Source: Paracoccus shanxieyensis
GTDB taxonomy: Bacteria > Pseudomonadota > Alphaproteobacteria > Rhodobacterales > Rhodobacteraceae
Direction of reading: 5' to 3'
Assembly (NCBI RefSeq): GCF_009711265.1
Contig: NZ_WMII01000006.1
Span: forward strand, 124,001-188,000
DNA length: 64,000 nt
The position numbers were made by a program, and so were the translations under genes. This document shows positions 1 to 8,273 of this stretch, piece by piece (the stretch's first letter is position 1; every line of letters starts with the position of its first letter). Under the pieces are notes generated by a model. That model saw only the letters and a program-made list of their open reading frames with translations. It was not told where the DNA came from and did no database searches.

Positions 1-721
1 GATACTGAATGGGCGAGGTCGCGGTCACCGCGCGGAAATGTTCGTGGAAGCTGGACGGGCTCATCCCTGCCAGTTCGGCCAGATCCTGCGTGCGCAGCGG
101 CGTGTTCCAGTTCGCGCGGATATGCGCGACCGCACGCGCAATCCGGCTGGCCGGACTGCCGGGCACGGACAGTTCCCGCAGCATCCCGCCATGCGGCGAC
201 ATCAGCGCGCGCAGATGCAGTTCCCGCCGGATCAGCGGCAGAAGGATCCGCGCCTCATGCGGGCGCCCGGCCAGATCCAGCAGGCGGGTCATGACATCGA
301 CGACCCCGCGCCCCGCCGCGCCAGAGGCCACGGCTTCGCTGCGGGCGGCCTGCAGCGCCTCGGGCGGCAGTTCGGCCTGAATGCTGCGCAGGATCTCGGG
401 GTCGATGGTCGCGGCCAGCGCCACATAAGGCAGCGCCCCGCTGGCCGTCGTGATCCGGGCCGATGTCACCAATTCATGCGAGACGATGGCCGTTTCCCCC
501 GCCGCAAAGCCCACGGCGCTGCTGCGATGCCGGATTTCCTTGGCGCCTTGCAGCACAAGGCAGATCATCGGCTGATAGATCGTCGGCAGCATGGCCTGCG
601 GCGATTGCGCCCGCACGACCGAAAGCCCCTCGACGCCCGTGGGTCCGGGGCGGCTGTCGGGGCCGTTCTGCAGGGCCAGTGCCGCGCAGCGCGCGATCAG
701 GTCGGGGGCGATGTGATCCAT
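1..721 (-). CDS. AraC-family transcriptional regulator (AraC_N type), 3' end outside window
   Basis: The reverse strand is open from an ATG at 719-721 down to base 1, about 240 codons. The protein starts MDHIAPDLIARC. Residues about 25-170 resemble the AraC_N cupin-like domain (PF06719), with IYQPMICLVLQGAKE typical of it. The first helix-turn-helix follows (LAELAGMSPSSFHEHFRAVT), and the second is cut off by the window edge. Such YqhC-type regulators usually sit beside, and control, an oxidoreductase gene. Here the SDR gene at 865 is divergent, with about 140 bp between the two starts, so local control of that gene is the likely role. The inducer cannot be told from the sequence. Confidence 0.9.
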   Translation of the reverse strand, partial: MDHIAPDLIARCAALALQNGPDSRPGPTGVEGLSVVRAQSPQAMLPTIYQPMICLVLQGAKEIRHRSSAVGFAAGETAIVSHELVTSARITTASGALPYVALAATIDPEILRSIQAELPPEALQAARSEAVASGAAGRGVVDVMTRLLDLAGRPHEARILLPLIRRELHLRALMSPHGGMLRELSVPGSPASRIARAVAHIRANWNTPLRTQDLAELAGMSPSSFHEHFRAVTATSPIQY

Positions 722-864
722 GACAGATGTGATAGCGCGCGCGGTCCGTCGCGTCTTGCAATTTTCCGACGGTTCGGAGGATCGGGCAGATCCTGCGGAG
801 GATGCGGCAGGCAGCCGTAGACATGGCCGCCTATCTTGGGTGTCATCAGGAACAGGAGAAAACC

Positions 865-1617
865 ATGAAAATCGCCATCATCACCGGAGGCAGCCGCGGC
901 CTTGGGCGCAACGCTGCCCTGCATCTGGCCAAGGCGGGCCATGGCGTCGTGCTGACCTATCGCGGCAATGCCGATGCGGCTGCCGAAGTCGTGGCCCAGA
1001 TCCGCGCGCAGGGCGGCACCGCCCATGCGCTGCCGCTGGACACGGCGCAGATCGCCGGATTTGCGCAATTTGCCCAAGACCTGCGCGCTGCGCTGAAGGA
1101 TATCTTTGGCCGCGACAGCTTCGACTATCTGCTGAACAATGCGGGCTATGGCATTCACAAGCCCTTTGCCGAAACGACCGAGGCGGATTTCGACGGCCTT
1201 GTCGACGTGCATCTGAAGGGCGTGTTCTTCCTGACCCAGACCTTGCTGCCGCTGCTGGCGGATGGCGGGCGCATCCTGAATGTCTCGACCGGGCTAGCGC
1301 GCTTCAGCCTGCCGGGCTATGCAGCCTATGCCTCGGTCAAGGGCGGGGTCGAGGTGCTGAGCCGCTATCTGGCGAAAGAGCTTGGCCCGCGCGGCATCGC
1401 CGTCAACACTATCGCGCCCGGCGCCATCGAAACCGATTTCGGCGGCGGCGGGGTGCGCGATCTGCCCGAGGTGAACCGGATGATCGCCGCTTCGACCGCG
1501 ATGGGCCGCGCCGGTCTGCCCGACGATATCGGCGCAGCCGTCGCCGCCATTCTTGCGCCCGAAAACGGCTGGATGACGGGCCAGCGCATCGAGGTTTCGG
1601 GCGGGCAGAACCTGTAG
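865..1617 (+). CDS. Short-chain dehydrogenase/reductase (SDR)
   Basis: A 250-residue classical SDR, predicted to be a cytosolic NAD(P)-dependent oxidoreductase. It has the cofactor motif TGGSRGLG at residues 7-14, the NNAG motif near 91, and the catalytic pair Y155 and K159 in YASVK. The C-terminus GQRIEVSGGQNL is normal for the family. An arginine in the glycine-rich loop suggests NADPH preference, which is an inference. The ATG at 865 was chosen because AGGAG lies 6-7 nt upstream; an earlier in-frame ATG at 802 would add residues that do not belong to the fold. It is divergent from the AraC_N regulator, its likely controller. The substrate is unknown. Confidence 0.9.
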   Translation: MKIAIITGGSRGLGRNAALHLAKAGHGVVLTYRGNADAAAEVVAQIRAQGGTAHALPLDTAQIAGFAQFAQDLRAALKDIFGRDSFDYLLNNAGYGIHKPFAETTEADFDGLVDVHLKGVFFLTQTLLPLLADGGRILNVSTGLARFSLPGYAAYASVKGGVEVLSRYLAKELGPRGIAVNTIAPGAIETDFGGGGVRDLPEVNRMIAASTAMGRAGLPDDIGAAVAAILAPENGWMTGQRIEVSGGQNL

Positions 1618-1632
1618 CCGGGACGCGCCGCC

Positions 1633-2340
1633 CTAGTTTTCCTCGGTCAGAAAGCTGCGAAGGCCGTCGGGGCTGTGGATGGTCAGGGTGGCATAGCCGA
1701 TCTCAAGCCAGCCGCGCTGCTCAAAGGCTTTCAGCGTCACATTCGCGGTGTGGCGCGAGCAGTTGGACAGTTCGGCAATGATGCTTTGCGTCAGATGCAC
1801 CGGCCCCGTCACGCTGGGGCCGGTCAACCCATCCGCGCCGCTGACCCGCAGCAGCACAGCGGCGATCCGCTGCTCGGACCGGCGGATCAGCAGATCCGAC
1901 ACCGCGCGCGACACCAAAAGCGAACTGTGGGCCACCAGCGTCATAATCTGGTTGCGGAAATCCGGGTCGCGATGCTGCAACCGTTCAAGTGCCACCAAGG
2001 GCACATGCATCACGGTTGACGGCTCCAGCGCGCGGAATTCCAGCAGCCGGCGCGTGCCGAAGATCAGCGGGCCTTCCCCGAACCACGCGCCCGCGCGATG
2101 GACATGCCCCATCACCACGCCACTGGCCAGATTTGGACCCAGAACGCCGAAGCTGCCCTGCACCACCGCGAAGACGCCGCCCGGCTCATCGCCGATATGG
2201 TGGGTGTAACTGCCTGTGTCATATGCCAAAAGTTGCGCATATTGCAAAATATCAATCTGGAATTGCTGAGGTCGCTGCGTCAGCCAGCCCTGCGACTGAA
2301 GTAGTCGTCGGGCCGATTCTGCATTAATCTGGTTTTTCAT
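1633..2340 (-). CDS. Crp/Fnr-family transcriptional regulator
   Basis: A 235-residue protein with an N-terminal cyclic-nucleotide-binding-type beta-roll (about residues 30-135; GGVFAVVQGSFGVLG, then AGAWFGEGPLIFG) and a C-terminal Crp-type winged helix (recognition region LSNCSRHTANVTLKAFEQRG). It lacks the N-terminal cysteine cluster of oxygen-sensing FNR proteins, and no clear haem or cAMP ligand set is visible, so the signal is unknown. I prefer the ATG at 2340 over the upstream in-frame ATG at 2397, because the longer form would place a 24-bp palindrome (2377-2400) partly inside the gene. It is convergent with the SDR gene and divergent from the small gene at 2454. Confidence 0.85.
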   Translation of the reverse strand: MKNQINAESARRLLQSQGWLTQRPQQFQIDILQYAQLLAYDTGSYTHHIGDEPGGVFAVVQGSFGVLGPNLASGVVMGHVHRAGAWFGEGPLIFGTRRLLEFRALEPSTVMHVPLVALERLQHRDPDFRNQIMTLVAHSSLLVSRAVSDLLIRRSEQRIAAVLLRVSGADGLTGPSVTGPVHLTQSIIAELSNCSRHTANVTLKAFEQRGWLEIGYATLTIHSPDGLRSFLTEEN

Positions 2341-2376
2341 GAGAAAATAATCTATCGAGCGCCACTTTAGTCTAGG

Positions 2377-2400
2377 CAATTGTCGGTTTTCCAACAATCG
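2377..2400. promoter_or_regulatory. Imperfect palindrome upstream of the Crp/Fnr-type gene
   Basis: Arms CAATTGTCGG and CCAACAATCG are separated by TTTT and pair at 8 of 10 positions. The site lies 37-60 bp upstream of the regulator start at 2340 and about 55 bp upstream of the small gene at 2454. Its size and twofold symmetry suit a Crp/Fnr-family dimer, so autoregulation is a reasonable guess. It does not match the FNR consensus TTGAT-N4-ATCAA. Confidence 0.4.
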
Positions 2401-2453
2401 GAAAAGCGATCACACCCTTAAAACCGCCTAGCTGCGAGACAAGGAGATGCGGA

Positions 2454-2696
2454 TTGGCCCAACAGGAGTTGAAAAAGGAGATGCCGCATACCAAGAACCC
2501 GGACATGATTGCCTTCACGGTCGGCCGGATTACCTTGCAGCTGATGCAATCGGGTGTCGAAGTCTCGACCGAACAGATCCACTGGCGACTGGCCGATATC
2601 GTGCGCAATGGCCATCAGGGCGGCGTCACGCCGGAAATGGCAAAGGGCGCCCTGCTGGCACTGGGCGATCTGCAAAGCGCGCAGCGCCGGTCCTGA
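2454..2696 (+). CDS. Small protein of unknown function (80 aa)
   Basis: An 80-residue acidic-to-neutral protein with no signal peptide or membrane segment. The middle, MIAFTVGRITLQLMQSGVEV, looks like an amphipathic helix, followed by a second helical stretch ending GALLALGDLQSAQRRS. The proposed start is TTG at 2454, because AAGGAG at 2441-2446 is 7 nt upstream. The ATG at 2481 abuts another AAAGGAG and is badly spaced. It is divergent from the Crp/Fnr-type regulator and shares its promoter region. I do not recognise the family. Regular codon use supports it as a real gene. Confidence 0.6.
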   Translation: MAQQELKKEMPHTKNPDMIAFTVGRITLQLMQSGVEVSTEQIHWRLADIVRNGHQGGVTPEMAKGALLALGDLQSAQRRS

Positions 2697-2881
2697 ACGC
2701 GCACGACAGCCGGATGGAAGATCAGCGCCCGCAGCATTGCGGACGCGGCCTGAAGCCCCCAAGCATGGCCCCGCAGGGCATGTCTTGCCGGAGAGAAGCA
2801 GATGGATCGTTCACGGGCCGGATTGACCGGCATCGGTGACATGGCGATGCTAGTCGCAACGTGACCGCGTGCCCCAGCCAG

Positions 2882-3880
2882 ATGCCAGAACCCAGCCCCT
2901 CTCAGCCCGTCCAGACCGACATGACACGGCCCGTCCGTTACATCTTCCTACTGCTTGACCGGTTCACCATGATCTCGTTCGCGGCAGCGATCGAGCCGTT
3001 GCGGCTGGCGAACCGCATCGCCGGGCGCGAGATCTATGCGTGGCGGCTGATCGGCGAAAACGGCGAGACGGCGGTGTGTTCCAACGGCACGCGGCTGGTG
3101 CTGGATGGCGGATTGGGCGAAACCCAGCGCGGCGACACCGTGCTGGTCTGCGGCGGCGTCGATGTGGCGCGCGCGGCGACGCGGCCCGTGCTGGCATGGC
3201 TGCGGCGCGAGGCCCGGCGCGGTCCGCGCATGGGCGCGCTGTGCACCGGCGCCTGGGTGCTGGCCGAGGCCGGGTTGCTGGACGGGCGGCGCGCGACGAT
3301 CCACTGGGAAAATCAGGATGGCTTTGCCGAGGAATTTCCCGATGTCGAACTGATCCGCACGGTCTTTGTCGAAGATGGCAGCCGCCTGACCGCGGCCGGG
3401 GGAACGGCGGCCATCGACCTGATGCTGCGCCAGATTGCCCGCGATCACGGCGCGGATCTGGCCAACCGGGTGGCGGATCAGATGATCCATACCTCGATCC
3501 GGTCCGAGGACGATTTCCAGCGCCTGTCCATCCCCACCCGCATCGGCGCGCGCCACCCCCGGCTGGCGCAGGTCGTGGCCCGGATGGAGGCCAATATCGA
3601 AGACCCGATCAGCCCGGCGCGGCTGGCGCTGGATGCCGATATGTCGCCGCGCCAGCTCGAGCGGCTGTTTGCCCGCTATCTGGGGCGCTCGCCCAAGCGC
3701 TATTACATGGAGTTGCGGCTGGAACGCGCGCGCAACCTGCTGCTTCAGACCGAAATGAACGTCATGGAGGTGGCGCTGGCCTGCGGCTTTGCCTCGGCGG
3801 CGCATTTCTCGAAATGCTATCGCGCGACCTATGGCCGCACGCCCTATCGCCAGAAGGGCGCGGCAGAGCCTGTGGACTGA
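2882..3880 (+). CDS. GlxA/GbdR-like AraC-family transcriptional regulator
   Basis: About 332 residues. The N-terminal half is a DJ-1/PfpI-like (GATase1-like) domain (YIFLLLDRFTMISFAAAIEP, then MGALCTGAWVLAEAGLLDG, where the Cys is at the nucleophile-elbow position). The C-terminal 100 residues are a double AraC helix-turn-helix (DADMSPRQLERLFARYLGRS; ACGFASAAHFSKCYRATYG). This arrangement and the opening segment match GbdR-type regulators of glycine betaine/carnitine catabolism, but no such genes lie nearby, so the inducer is unproven. Start codons are ambiguous: GTG 2861, ATG 2882 and ATG 2921 are in frame and none has a clear ribosome binding site. Homology begins close to 2921. Confidence 0.85.
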   Translation: MPEPSPSQPVQTDMTRPVRYIFLLLDRFTMISFAAAIEPLRLANRIAGREIYAWRLIGENGETAVCSNGTRLVLDGGLGETQRGDTVLVCGGVDVARAATRPVLAWLRREARRGPRMGALCTGAWVLAEAGLLDGRRATIHWENQDGFAEEFPDVELIRTVFVEDGSRLTAAGGTAAIDLMLRQIARDHGADLANRVADQMIHTSIRSEDDFQRLSIPTRIGARHPRLAQVVARMEANIEDPISPARLALDADMSPRQLERLFARYLGRSPKRYYMELRLERARNLLLQTEMNVMEVALACGFASAAHFSKCYRATYGRTPYRQKGAAEPVD

Positions 3881-3888
3881 CCTCGGCC

Positions 3889-3905
3889 CCGCGCGAAAAG
3901 CGCGG
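3889..3905 (+). terminator. GC-rich hairpin after the GbdR-like gene
   Basis: CCGCGC, loop GAAAA, GCGCGG: a perfect 6-bp stem starting 9 nt after the stop codon. There is no T-run after it, so termination would be weak or factor-assisted. Confidence 0.45.
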
Positions 3906-3969
3906 CCGTCGTGGCAACCCGATCCGGCAGGCCCGCGTTATGCGGGCGAGCAGATCAGGAGAGCCGCAA

Positions 3970-4206
3970 ATGGCCGAGATACCGAATGACATGATCCAGT
4001 CCCTGCGCGCCGCCTTGCAGGATCTGGGCGCCGCGCCGCAGGAGGTTTCGGATCAGCTGCGTGCCGCCCTTGGCCCTGATGTGGGCATGGCGATGGACGA
4101 TCTGCTGGCCGCGTCTTTCCAGCTTGTCGAGGCGGCGAATGTCAACTCGCTCAGCCGGGCTGCGACTGGCCAAGCCGCAGATGCAGCCGGTCCGACAGCA
4201 GCCTGA
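3970..4206 (+). CDS. Small protein of unknown function (78 aa)
   Basis: A 78-residue helical protein (MAEIPNDMIQSLRAALQDLG, then SDQLRAALGPDVGMAMDDLLAA) with no membrane segment. The start is well supported: AGGAG lies 8 nt before the ATG. The last 56 bp overlap the end of the convergent small gene at 4151-4414, and the C-terminal tail (AATGQAADAAGPTAA) is low-complexity, so only the first 60 residues look like a folded unit. It follows the GbdR-like regulator in the same direction with 89 bp between them. Family not recognised. Confidence 0.55.
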   Translation: MAEIPNDMIQSLRAALQDLGAAPQEVSDQLRAALGPDVGMAMDDLLAASFQLVEAANVNSLSRAATGQAADAAGPTAA

Positions 4207-4414
4207 TTTCATCCGCCTCGGCCAGTTGCAGCGCGGCTGCCGGATCCTCGACCGCGCCGGGATCTTCCTGACCGTCATGCATCTGGCTGGCGCTGGCCAG
4301 CCACTCGGCCAGTTCATCGCGCTGCGCAGGCGGCAGCATGTCGATCAGCCGCACCAGCAGCTTGCGATGGGCCATCAGACGGCCTTCGATGTCGGTATCC
4401 CTGGATGGTGCCAT
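4151..4414 (-). CDS. Small helical protein of unknown function (87 aa)
   Basis: An 87-residue charged, helical protein (RLMAHRKLLVRLIDMLPPAQ, then RDELAEWLASASQMHDGQED). The codon pattern is typical of this genome. No signal peptide or transmembrane helix is seen. Its 3' end overlaps the convergent gene 3970-4206 by 56 bp. A 12-bp perfect inverted repeat lies about 100 bp upstream of its start. I do not recognise the family; nothing in the sequence links it to minCDE next door. Confidence 0.6.
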   Translation of the reverse strand: MAPSRDTDIEGRLMAHRKLLVRLIDMLPPAQRDELAEWLASASQMHDGQEDPGAVEDPAAALQLAEADEIRLLSDRLHLRLGQSQPG

Positions 4415-4516
4415 TGCGGTTCCCCTGTTCAGCTTGTACTGCGGGCAAACGCCTGTCCGGCCCGCCCGTTCCCCCGCGGCCCCGGATCGCGGGTCCGGCC
4501 CGCGCGGCCTGCGGCG

Positions 4517-4547
4517 ATCCCCCGCCGAAATGCCGTCGGCGGGGGAT
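4517..4547. repeat. Perfect 12-bp inverted repeat between a small gene and minC
   Basis: ATCCCCCGCCGA and TCGGCGGGGGAT flank the loop AATGCCG. There is no T-run on either side, so it is not a standard terminator. It lies about 95 bp upstream of the minC start and about 100 bp upstream of the divergent small gene, where an operator or 5'-leader hairpin would sit. Function unknown. Confidence 0.6.
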
Positions 4548-4641
4548 TGCTGATGGACGAAACGCGGCCGTCATAATAAGGAGTCGGAAAACACCGCCGC
4601 GTGGATTCCCTCTCGCGCGCCGCAAGCCGGGCAGAAAAGAC

Positions 4642-5409
4642 GTGCAGGAACTCAATCACAGCGCGACACGCGATGTCGCGACCGTAAAGGCCTTACAGAT
4701 TCGCGGTCGCACCTTCACCGCCGTGGCCCTGCATATGGGCGGCCCCGCCAATGCCGCGTTTTTCGAGGTGCTGGACGCCAAGCTGCGCCAGACCCCGCTG
4801 TTCTTTGAACATGCGCCGCTGGTGATCGACCTTGAACTGGCGCAAGGGCTGGAAACCACCAAAGAGATGCAGCATCTGGTCGGCGAATTGCGCCGCCGCC
4901 ACCTGTCGGTCTTTGGCGTGCAAAGCGCCACCCGCGCGCAGGCGGAAGCCGCCGCCGCCGCTGGCCTGATCGCGCTGCCCAGCGGCAAGGCCGTCGGGCT
5001 TGAACGTGTGACGCGCACCGAACGCCCCGGCGACCGGCCCGCCGCGCAGGCGGAAACCGCCGAGAAGGAAGCGCCCGCGCCCGTGACGCGCACGATCACC
5101 CAGCCGGTGCGCTCGGGTCAGACGATCTTTGCCGATCGCGGCGATCTGGTCATTGTCGGTCCGGTCAGTTCCGGGGCCGAGGTGATCGCTGCGGGCAATA
5201 TCCATATCTATGGCCGCCTGCGTGGCCGCGCGCTGGCGGGGGTGAACGGCGACACCTCGGCGCGGATCTTCTGTCATGCGCTGGATGCCGAGCTGCTGGC
5301 GATTGCCGGTCTTTACCTGACCAGCGAAAATCTGGGGCCAGACACGCCCCGCGACAATGTGCAGGCCTTTCTGGAAGGCGACAAGCTGCGCGTTGAATCC
5401 CTGAAATGA
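4642..5409 (+). CDS. minC: Septum site-determining protein MinC
   Basis: A 255-residue FtsZ polymerisation inhibitor, the effector of the Min system. The N-terminal domain (about residues 15-105) binds FtsZ. A variable linker rich in Ala and Glu follows, and then the C-terminal beta-helix (about 150-255) with ADRGDLVIVGPVSSGAEVIA and GNIHIYGRLRGRALAGVNGD, which dimerises and binds MinD. The proposed start is GTG at 4642 (VQELNHSATRD). The frame stays open upstream, but there is no convincing ATG close to the fold. It is followed 22 bp later by minD, so this is the first gene of minCDE. Confidence 0.93.
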   Translation: MQELNHSATRDVATVKALQIRGRTFTAVALHMGGPANAAFFEVLDAKLRQTPLFFEHAPLVIDLELAQGLETTKEMQHLVGELRRRHLSVFGVQSATRAQAEAAAAAGLIALPSGKAVGLERVTRTERPGDRPAAQAETAEKEAPAPVTRTITQPVRSGQTIFADRGDLVIVGPVSSGAEVIAAGNIHIYGRLRGRALAGVNGDTSARIFCHALDAELLAIAGLYLTSENLGPDTPRDNVQAFLEGDKLRVESLK

Positions 5410-5431
5410 ACCGGTCGAAAGGAAGCGTTTC

Positions 5432-6253
5432 GTGAGCAAGGTCATCGTAGTCACATCGGGCAAGGGCGGCGTCGGCAAGACGACCTCGTCGGCCGCGATC
5501 AGCGCCGGTCTCGCCATGCGGGGCCACAAGACGGTCGTCATCGACTTCGATGTGGGCCTGCGCAACCTTGACATGATCATGGGCTGCGAACGCCGCGTGG
5601 TGTTCGACTTCATCAACGTCATTCAGGGCGATGCCAAGCTGAAACAGGCGCTGATCAAGGATCGCCGCCTTGAAAACCTGTATGTGCTGCCGACCTCGCA
5701 GACCCGCGACAAGGATGCGCTGACCAAGGAAGGCGTGAAGGCCGTTCTGGACGAACTGCGTCAGGAATTCGACTATATCGTCTGCGACAGCCCGGCGGGG
5801 ATCGAGCGTGGCGCGCATCTGGCGATGTATTACGCCGACGAAGCCGTTGTCGTCACCAACCCGGAAGTGTCCTCGGTCCGCGACAGCGACCGCGTGCTGG
5901 GTCTGCTGAACTCCAAGACCTTCCTGTCGGAAAAGGGCGATGGCAGCGCGGTCAAGGCGCAGCTTCTGCTGACGCGGTTCGATTCCAACCGTTCCGCCGC
6001 GGGCGAGATGATGAGCGTGCAGGACGTGCTGGAAATTCTGGCCATCCCGCTTCTGGGGATCATCCCGGAAAGCACCTCGGTGCTGAAAGCCTCGAACGAG
6101 GGCCAGCCGGTGATCCTTGACGAGACATCGGGCGCGGGCAAGGCCTATGTCGATGCCGTGGGCCGTCTGATCGGTGAACAGATCGAAATGCGCGTCAATT
6201 CGGGCGAACAGAAACGCGGCTTCTTCCAGAGGCTGCTGGGACGGACGGCATAA
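5432..6253 (+). CDS. minD: Septum site-determining ATPase MinD
   Basis: A 273-residue membrane-cycling ParA/MinD ATPase. The deviant Walker A motif SGKGGVGKTTSS (signature lysine at residue 11) is at the N-terminus, and switch regions VIDFDVGLRNLD and CDSPAGIERGA follow. The C-terminal KRGFFQRLLGRTA is the amphipathic helix that docks ATP-bound MinD on the inner membrane. The GTG start at 5432 has GAAAGGAAG upstream. It recruits MinC and is released by MinE, whose gene begins 2 bp after the stop. Confidence 0.97.
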   Translation: MSKVIVVTSGKGGVGKTTSSAAISAGLAMRGHKTVVIDFDVGLRNLDMIMGCERRVVFDFINVIQGDAKLKQALIKDRRLENLYVLPTSQTRDKDALTKEGVKAVLDELRQEFDYIVCDSPAGIERGAHLAMYYADEAVVVTNPEVSSVRDSDRVLGLLNSKTFLSEKGDGSAVKAQLLLTRFDSNRSAAGEMMSVQDVLEILAIPLLGIIPESTSVLKASNEGQPVILDETSGAGKAYVDAVGRLIGEQIEMRVNSGEQKRGFFQRLLGRTA

Positions 6254-6255
6254 GC

Positions 6256-6522
6256 ATGTTCGGTTTCAGTTTCCGCCAGAAAAAGCCCTCGACGGCCCAG
6301 ACCGCCAAAGAGCGGTTGCAGATCCTGCTGGCGCATGAGCGCGCCAGCGGCGACACGCCCGACTTTCTGCCGCTGCTCCAGCGCGACATCCTTGAGGTGG
6401 TGCGCCGTCACATGCAGATCGACGGCGATGCCGTGGATATCAAGCTTGAGCGCAGCGACGATCTGTCCAGCCTCGAGATCAATATCGAAATGCCCTCGCA
6501 GAAGGCGCCGACGCGCCTTTAA
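6256..6522 (+). CDS. minE: Cell division topological specificity factor MinE
   Basis: An 88-residue protein of normal family length. It starts MFGFSFRQKKPSTAQTAKER, the membrane-contact helix and the beginning of the anti-MinCD region, and ends with the dimerisation domain (residues about 35-88). It stimulates MinD ATPase and so drives pole-to-pole oscillation. Its last 4 bases overlap the end of the convergent pirin gene. Confidence 0.95.
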   Translation: MFGFSFRQKKPSTAQTAKERLQILLAHERASGDTPDFLPLLQRDILEVVRRHMQIDGDAVDIKLERSDDLSSLEINIEMPSQKAPTRL

Positions 6523-7457
6523 CGCAGGTTCTCGGGCCATGGGATGAATTCGGCGTCGTCGCCCGGCGGCAGCTGAAAGCGCCCATGCGCCCAGTCCCCC
6601 TGCCGCCACGCCTCTTTCGCCGCCTCGATGCGTTCGCGCGACGAGGCGACGAAGTTCCACGAGATATAGCGCGGGCCGTTCAGCGTCTCGCCGCCCAGCA
6701 CCATCAGCCGCGCCCCCATCGGGCCTGCGGTCAGGCTGATCGCATCGCCCGGACGAAACACCATCATGCGGCCCGCATCAAAGGTCTGGTCGGCCACGGT
6801 GATCTGGCCTTCGGTGACATAGACACCGCGGTCTTCGTGATTGTCGGGCAGCGGCAGCTGCGCATAGGGTTCCAGCACGGCATCGGCATAGAACGTGTCG
6901 GTAAAGGTCTTGACCGGCGCGGTTTCGCCCCATGCGCTGCCAAGGATCAGCCGCACCTGCTTGCCACCTTCGGACAGCATCGGCAGTGCTTCGCGGCCGT
7001 GATGTTCAAAGGCGGCATTGCCATCCTCGGCGGATTCGGGCAGCGCCACCCATGTCTGGATGCCGTGCAGCGCGCCGGGGCGGCGGCGCATCTCGGCCGA
7101 GGTGCGTTCGGAATGCGTGACGCCATTGCCCGCGATCATCCAGTTCACCTCGCCGGGATAGATCATCTGGTTGGTGCCAAGGGAATCGCGGTGCTGGAAT
7201 TCGCCGCGATACAGATAGGTCACGGTGGCAAGCCCGATATGGGGATGCGGGCGCACGTCGATGCCGCCGCCGGTCAGGAATTCCGCCGGGCCCATATGGT
7301 CGAAAAAGATGAACGGCCCGACCATCTGGCGGCGCGGGGCGGGCAGGGCGCGGCGGACCTCGAAGCCGCCGATATCGCGGGCGCGCGGGATGATCAGCGT
7401 TTCGATCGCGCCAAGATCCTGAGGATTTTCGGGGTTCTGCGTGGGGTTCCAGCTCAT
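6519..7457 (-). CDS. Pirin family protein
   Basis: A 312-residue bicupin. The N-terminal metal-binding cupin shows VRPHPHIGLATVTYLYRGEF and HRDSLG, with the His residues that bind iron in pirins. A conserved NWMIAGNGVTHSERT segment follows, and the C-terminal pirin domain is complete. Family members are quercetinase-like dioxygenases or redox-sensing proteins, and the particular role here cannot be told. It is convergent with minE and lies downstream of the GntR gene on the same strand with a 108-bp gap, so it is probably transcribed on its own. Confidence 0.92.
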   Translation of the reverse strand: MSWNPTQNPENPQDLGAIETLIIPRARDIGGFEVRRALPAPRRQMVGPFIFFDHMGPAEFLTGGGIDVRPHPHIGLATVTYLYRGEFQHRDSLGTNQMIYPGEVNWMIAGNGVTHSERTSAEMRRRPGALHGIQTWVALPESAEDGNAAFEHHGREALPMLSEGGKQVRLILGSAWGETAPVKTFTDTFYADAVLEPYAQLPLPDNHEDRGVYVTEGQITVADQTFDAGRMMVFRPGDAISLTAGPMGARLMVLGGETLNGPRYISWNFVASSRERIEAAKEAWRQGDWAHGRFQLPPGDDAEFIPWPENLR

Positions 7458-7565
7458 GACAGGTTCCTTTCGGGACGGTAAGGCTGGCGGCGCGTGCCGC
7501 CCTTGCTGCCCTTTATATAGGAACGCTTTTTCAGTTTTGTCACAGGTCCGGTGGCCGGCGCGGGC

Positions 7566-8261
7566 CTAAGGGGCGAACACTTCGGGCTGTTCGGTGCGGA
7601 TGCGGGCCAGAATATCCTGAATGCGGATCAGGTGCTGACGGATCGCTGCGGCAGCGGCCTCGGGGTCATGCTGATGCAGGGCGGCGATGATCTGGCGATG
7701 TTCGGCGATGGCGTGCCCGGCGTTATACGACAGGCTGAGATAACGCGCGCGGTCCATATGGCCCTTGTTGTCCTTGACCAAGGTCCAGACAAAACCCAAG
7801 CCCGAAAACTCGCAGATCTGGCGGTGGAATTCATCGTCCAGCGCGTGGAATTCATCGCGCAGCCCGGCGCTGGCGGCGGCCTCTTGCCGGGCGATCAGCT
7901 GGTCCAGCGTGACAAGCTGATCCTTGGTCAGCCGCGTGGCCGCGACACGCATGCATGCCTCTTCCAGCGAGCTGCGGATGAAATGCGCCTGCATCACCGC
8001 TTCTTCCGAAATCGGCGTCACTGTCGTCGCCCGCTGCGGGCGGATTTGCACAAAGCCCAGCTGCGACAGGCGGTAAAACGCATCCCGCACCGGCTGGCGC
8101 GATACGCCCATCTGCGAGGCGACCTCGGCCTCGGACAGGCGCGATCCGGGCGGCAGGGTCAGGTTCACCACGCGGTCATACAGCGCCTCGAACACATGAT
8201 CTGTGGTGCTGCGGGGCCGCAGATCCTCAAGGCTGGGCAGGCTGGCGGTGGCAGAGGGCAT
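7566..8261 (-). CDS. GntR-family regulator (FadR subfamily), likely uronate repressor
   Basis: A 231-residue protein with an N-terminal winged helix (about residues 18-85; YDRVVNLTLPPGSRLSEAEV, MGVSRQPVRDAFYRLSQLGF) and a C-terminal all-helical FCD ligand domain with the usual Asp/His metal-binding pattern (ALDDEFHRQICEFSG and AEHRQIIAAL). It is divergent from the uronate operon that starts with uxaC at 8347, and the 85-bp gap holds a palindrome over the likely promoter. By analogy with UxuR/ExuR/KdgR-type FCD proteins, a uronate or its keto-deoxy derivative may be the inducer; this is inference. Confidence 0.9.
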   Translation of the reverse strand: MPSATASLPSLEDLRPRSTTDHVFEALYDRVVNLTLPPGSRLSEAEVASQMGVSRQPVRDAFYRLSQLGFVQIRPQRATTVTPISEEAVMQAHFIRSSLEEACMRVAATRLTKDQLVTLDQLIARQEAAASAGLRDEFHALDDEFHRQICEFSGLGFVWTLVKDNKGHMDRARYLSLSYNAGHAIAEHRQIIAALHQHDPEAAAAAIRQHLIRIQDILARIRTEQPEVFAP

Positions 8262-8273
8262 GACGGACCCGTG

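Noticed and set aside
2447..2839. A 130-codon frame starting at ATG 2447
   Set aside because: It shares the AAGGAG region but overlaps the better-supported 80-residue gene and has a shadow-like composition.
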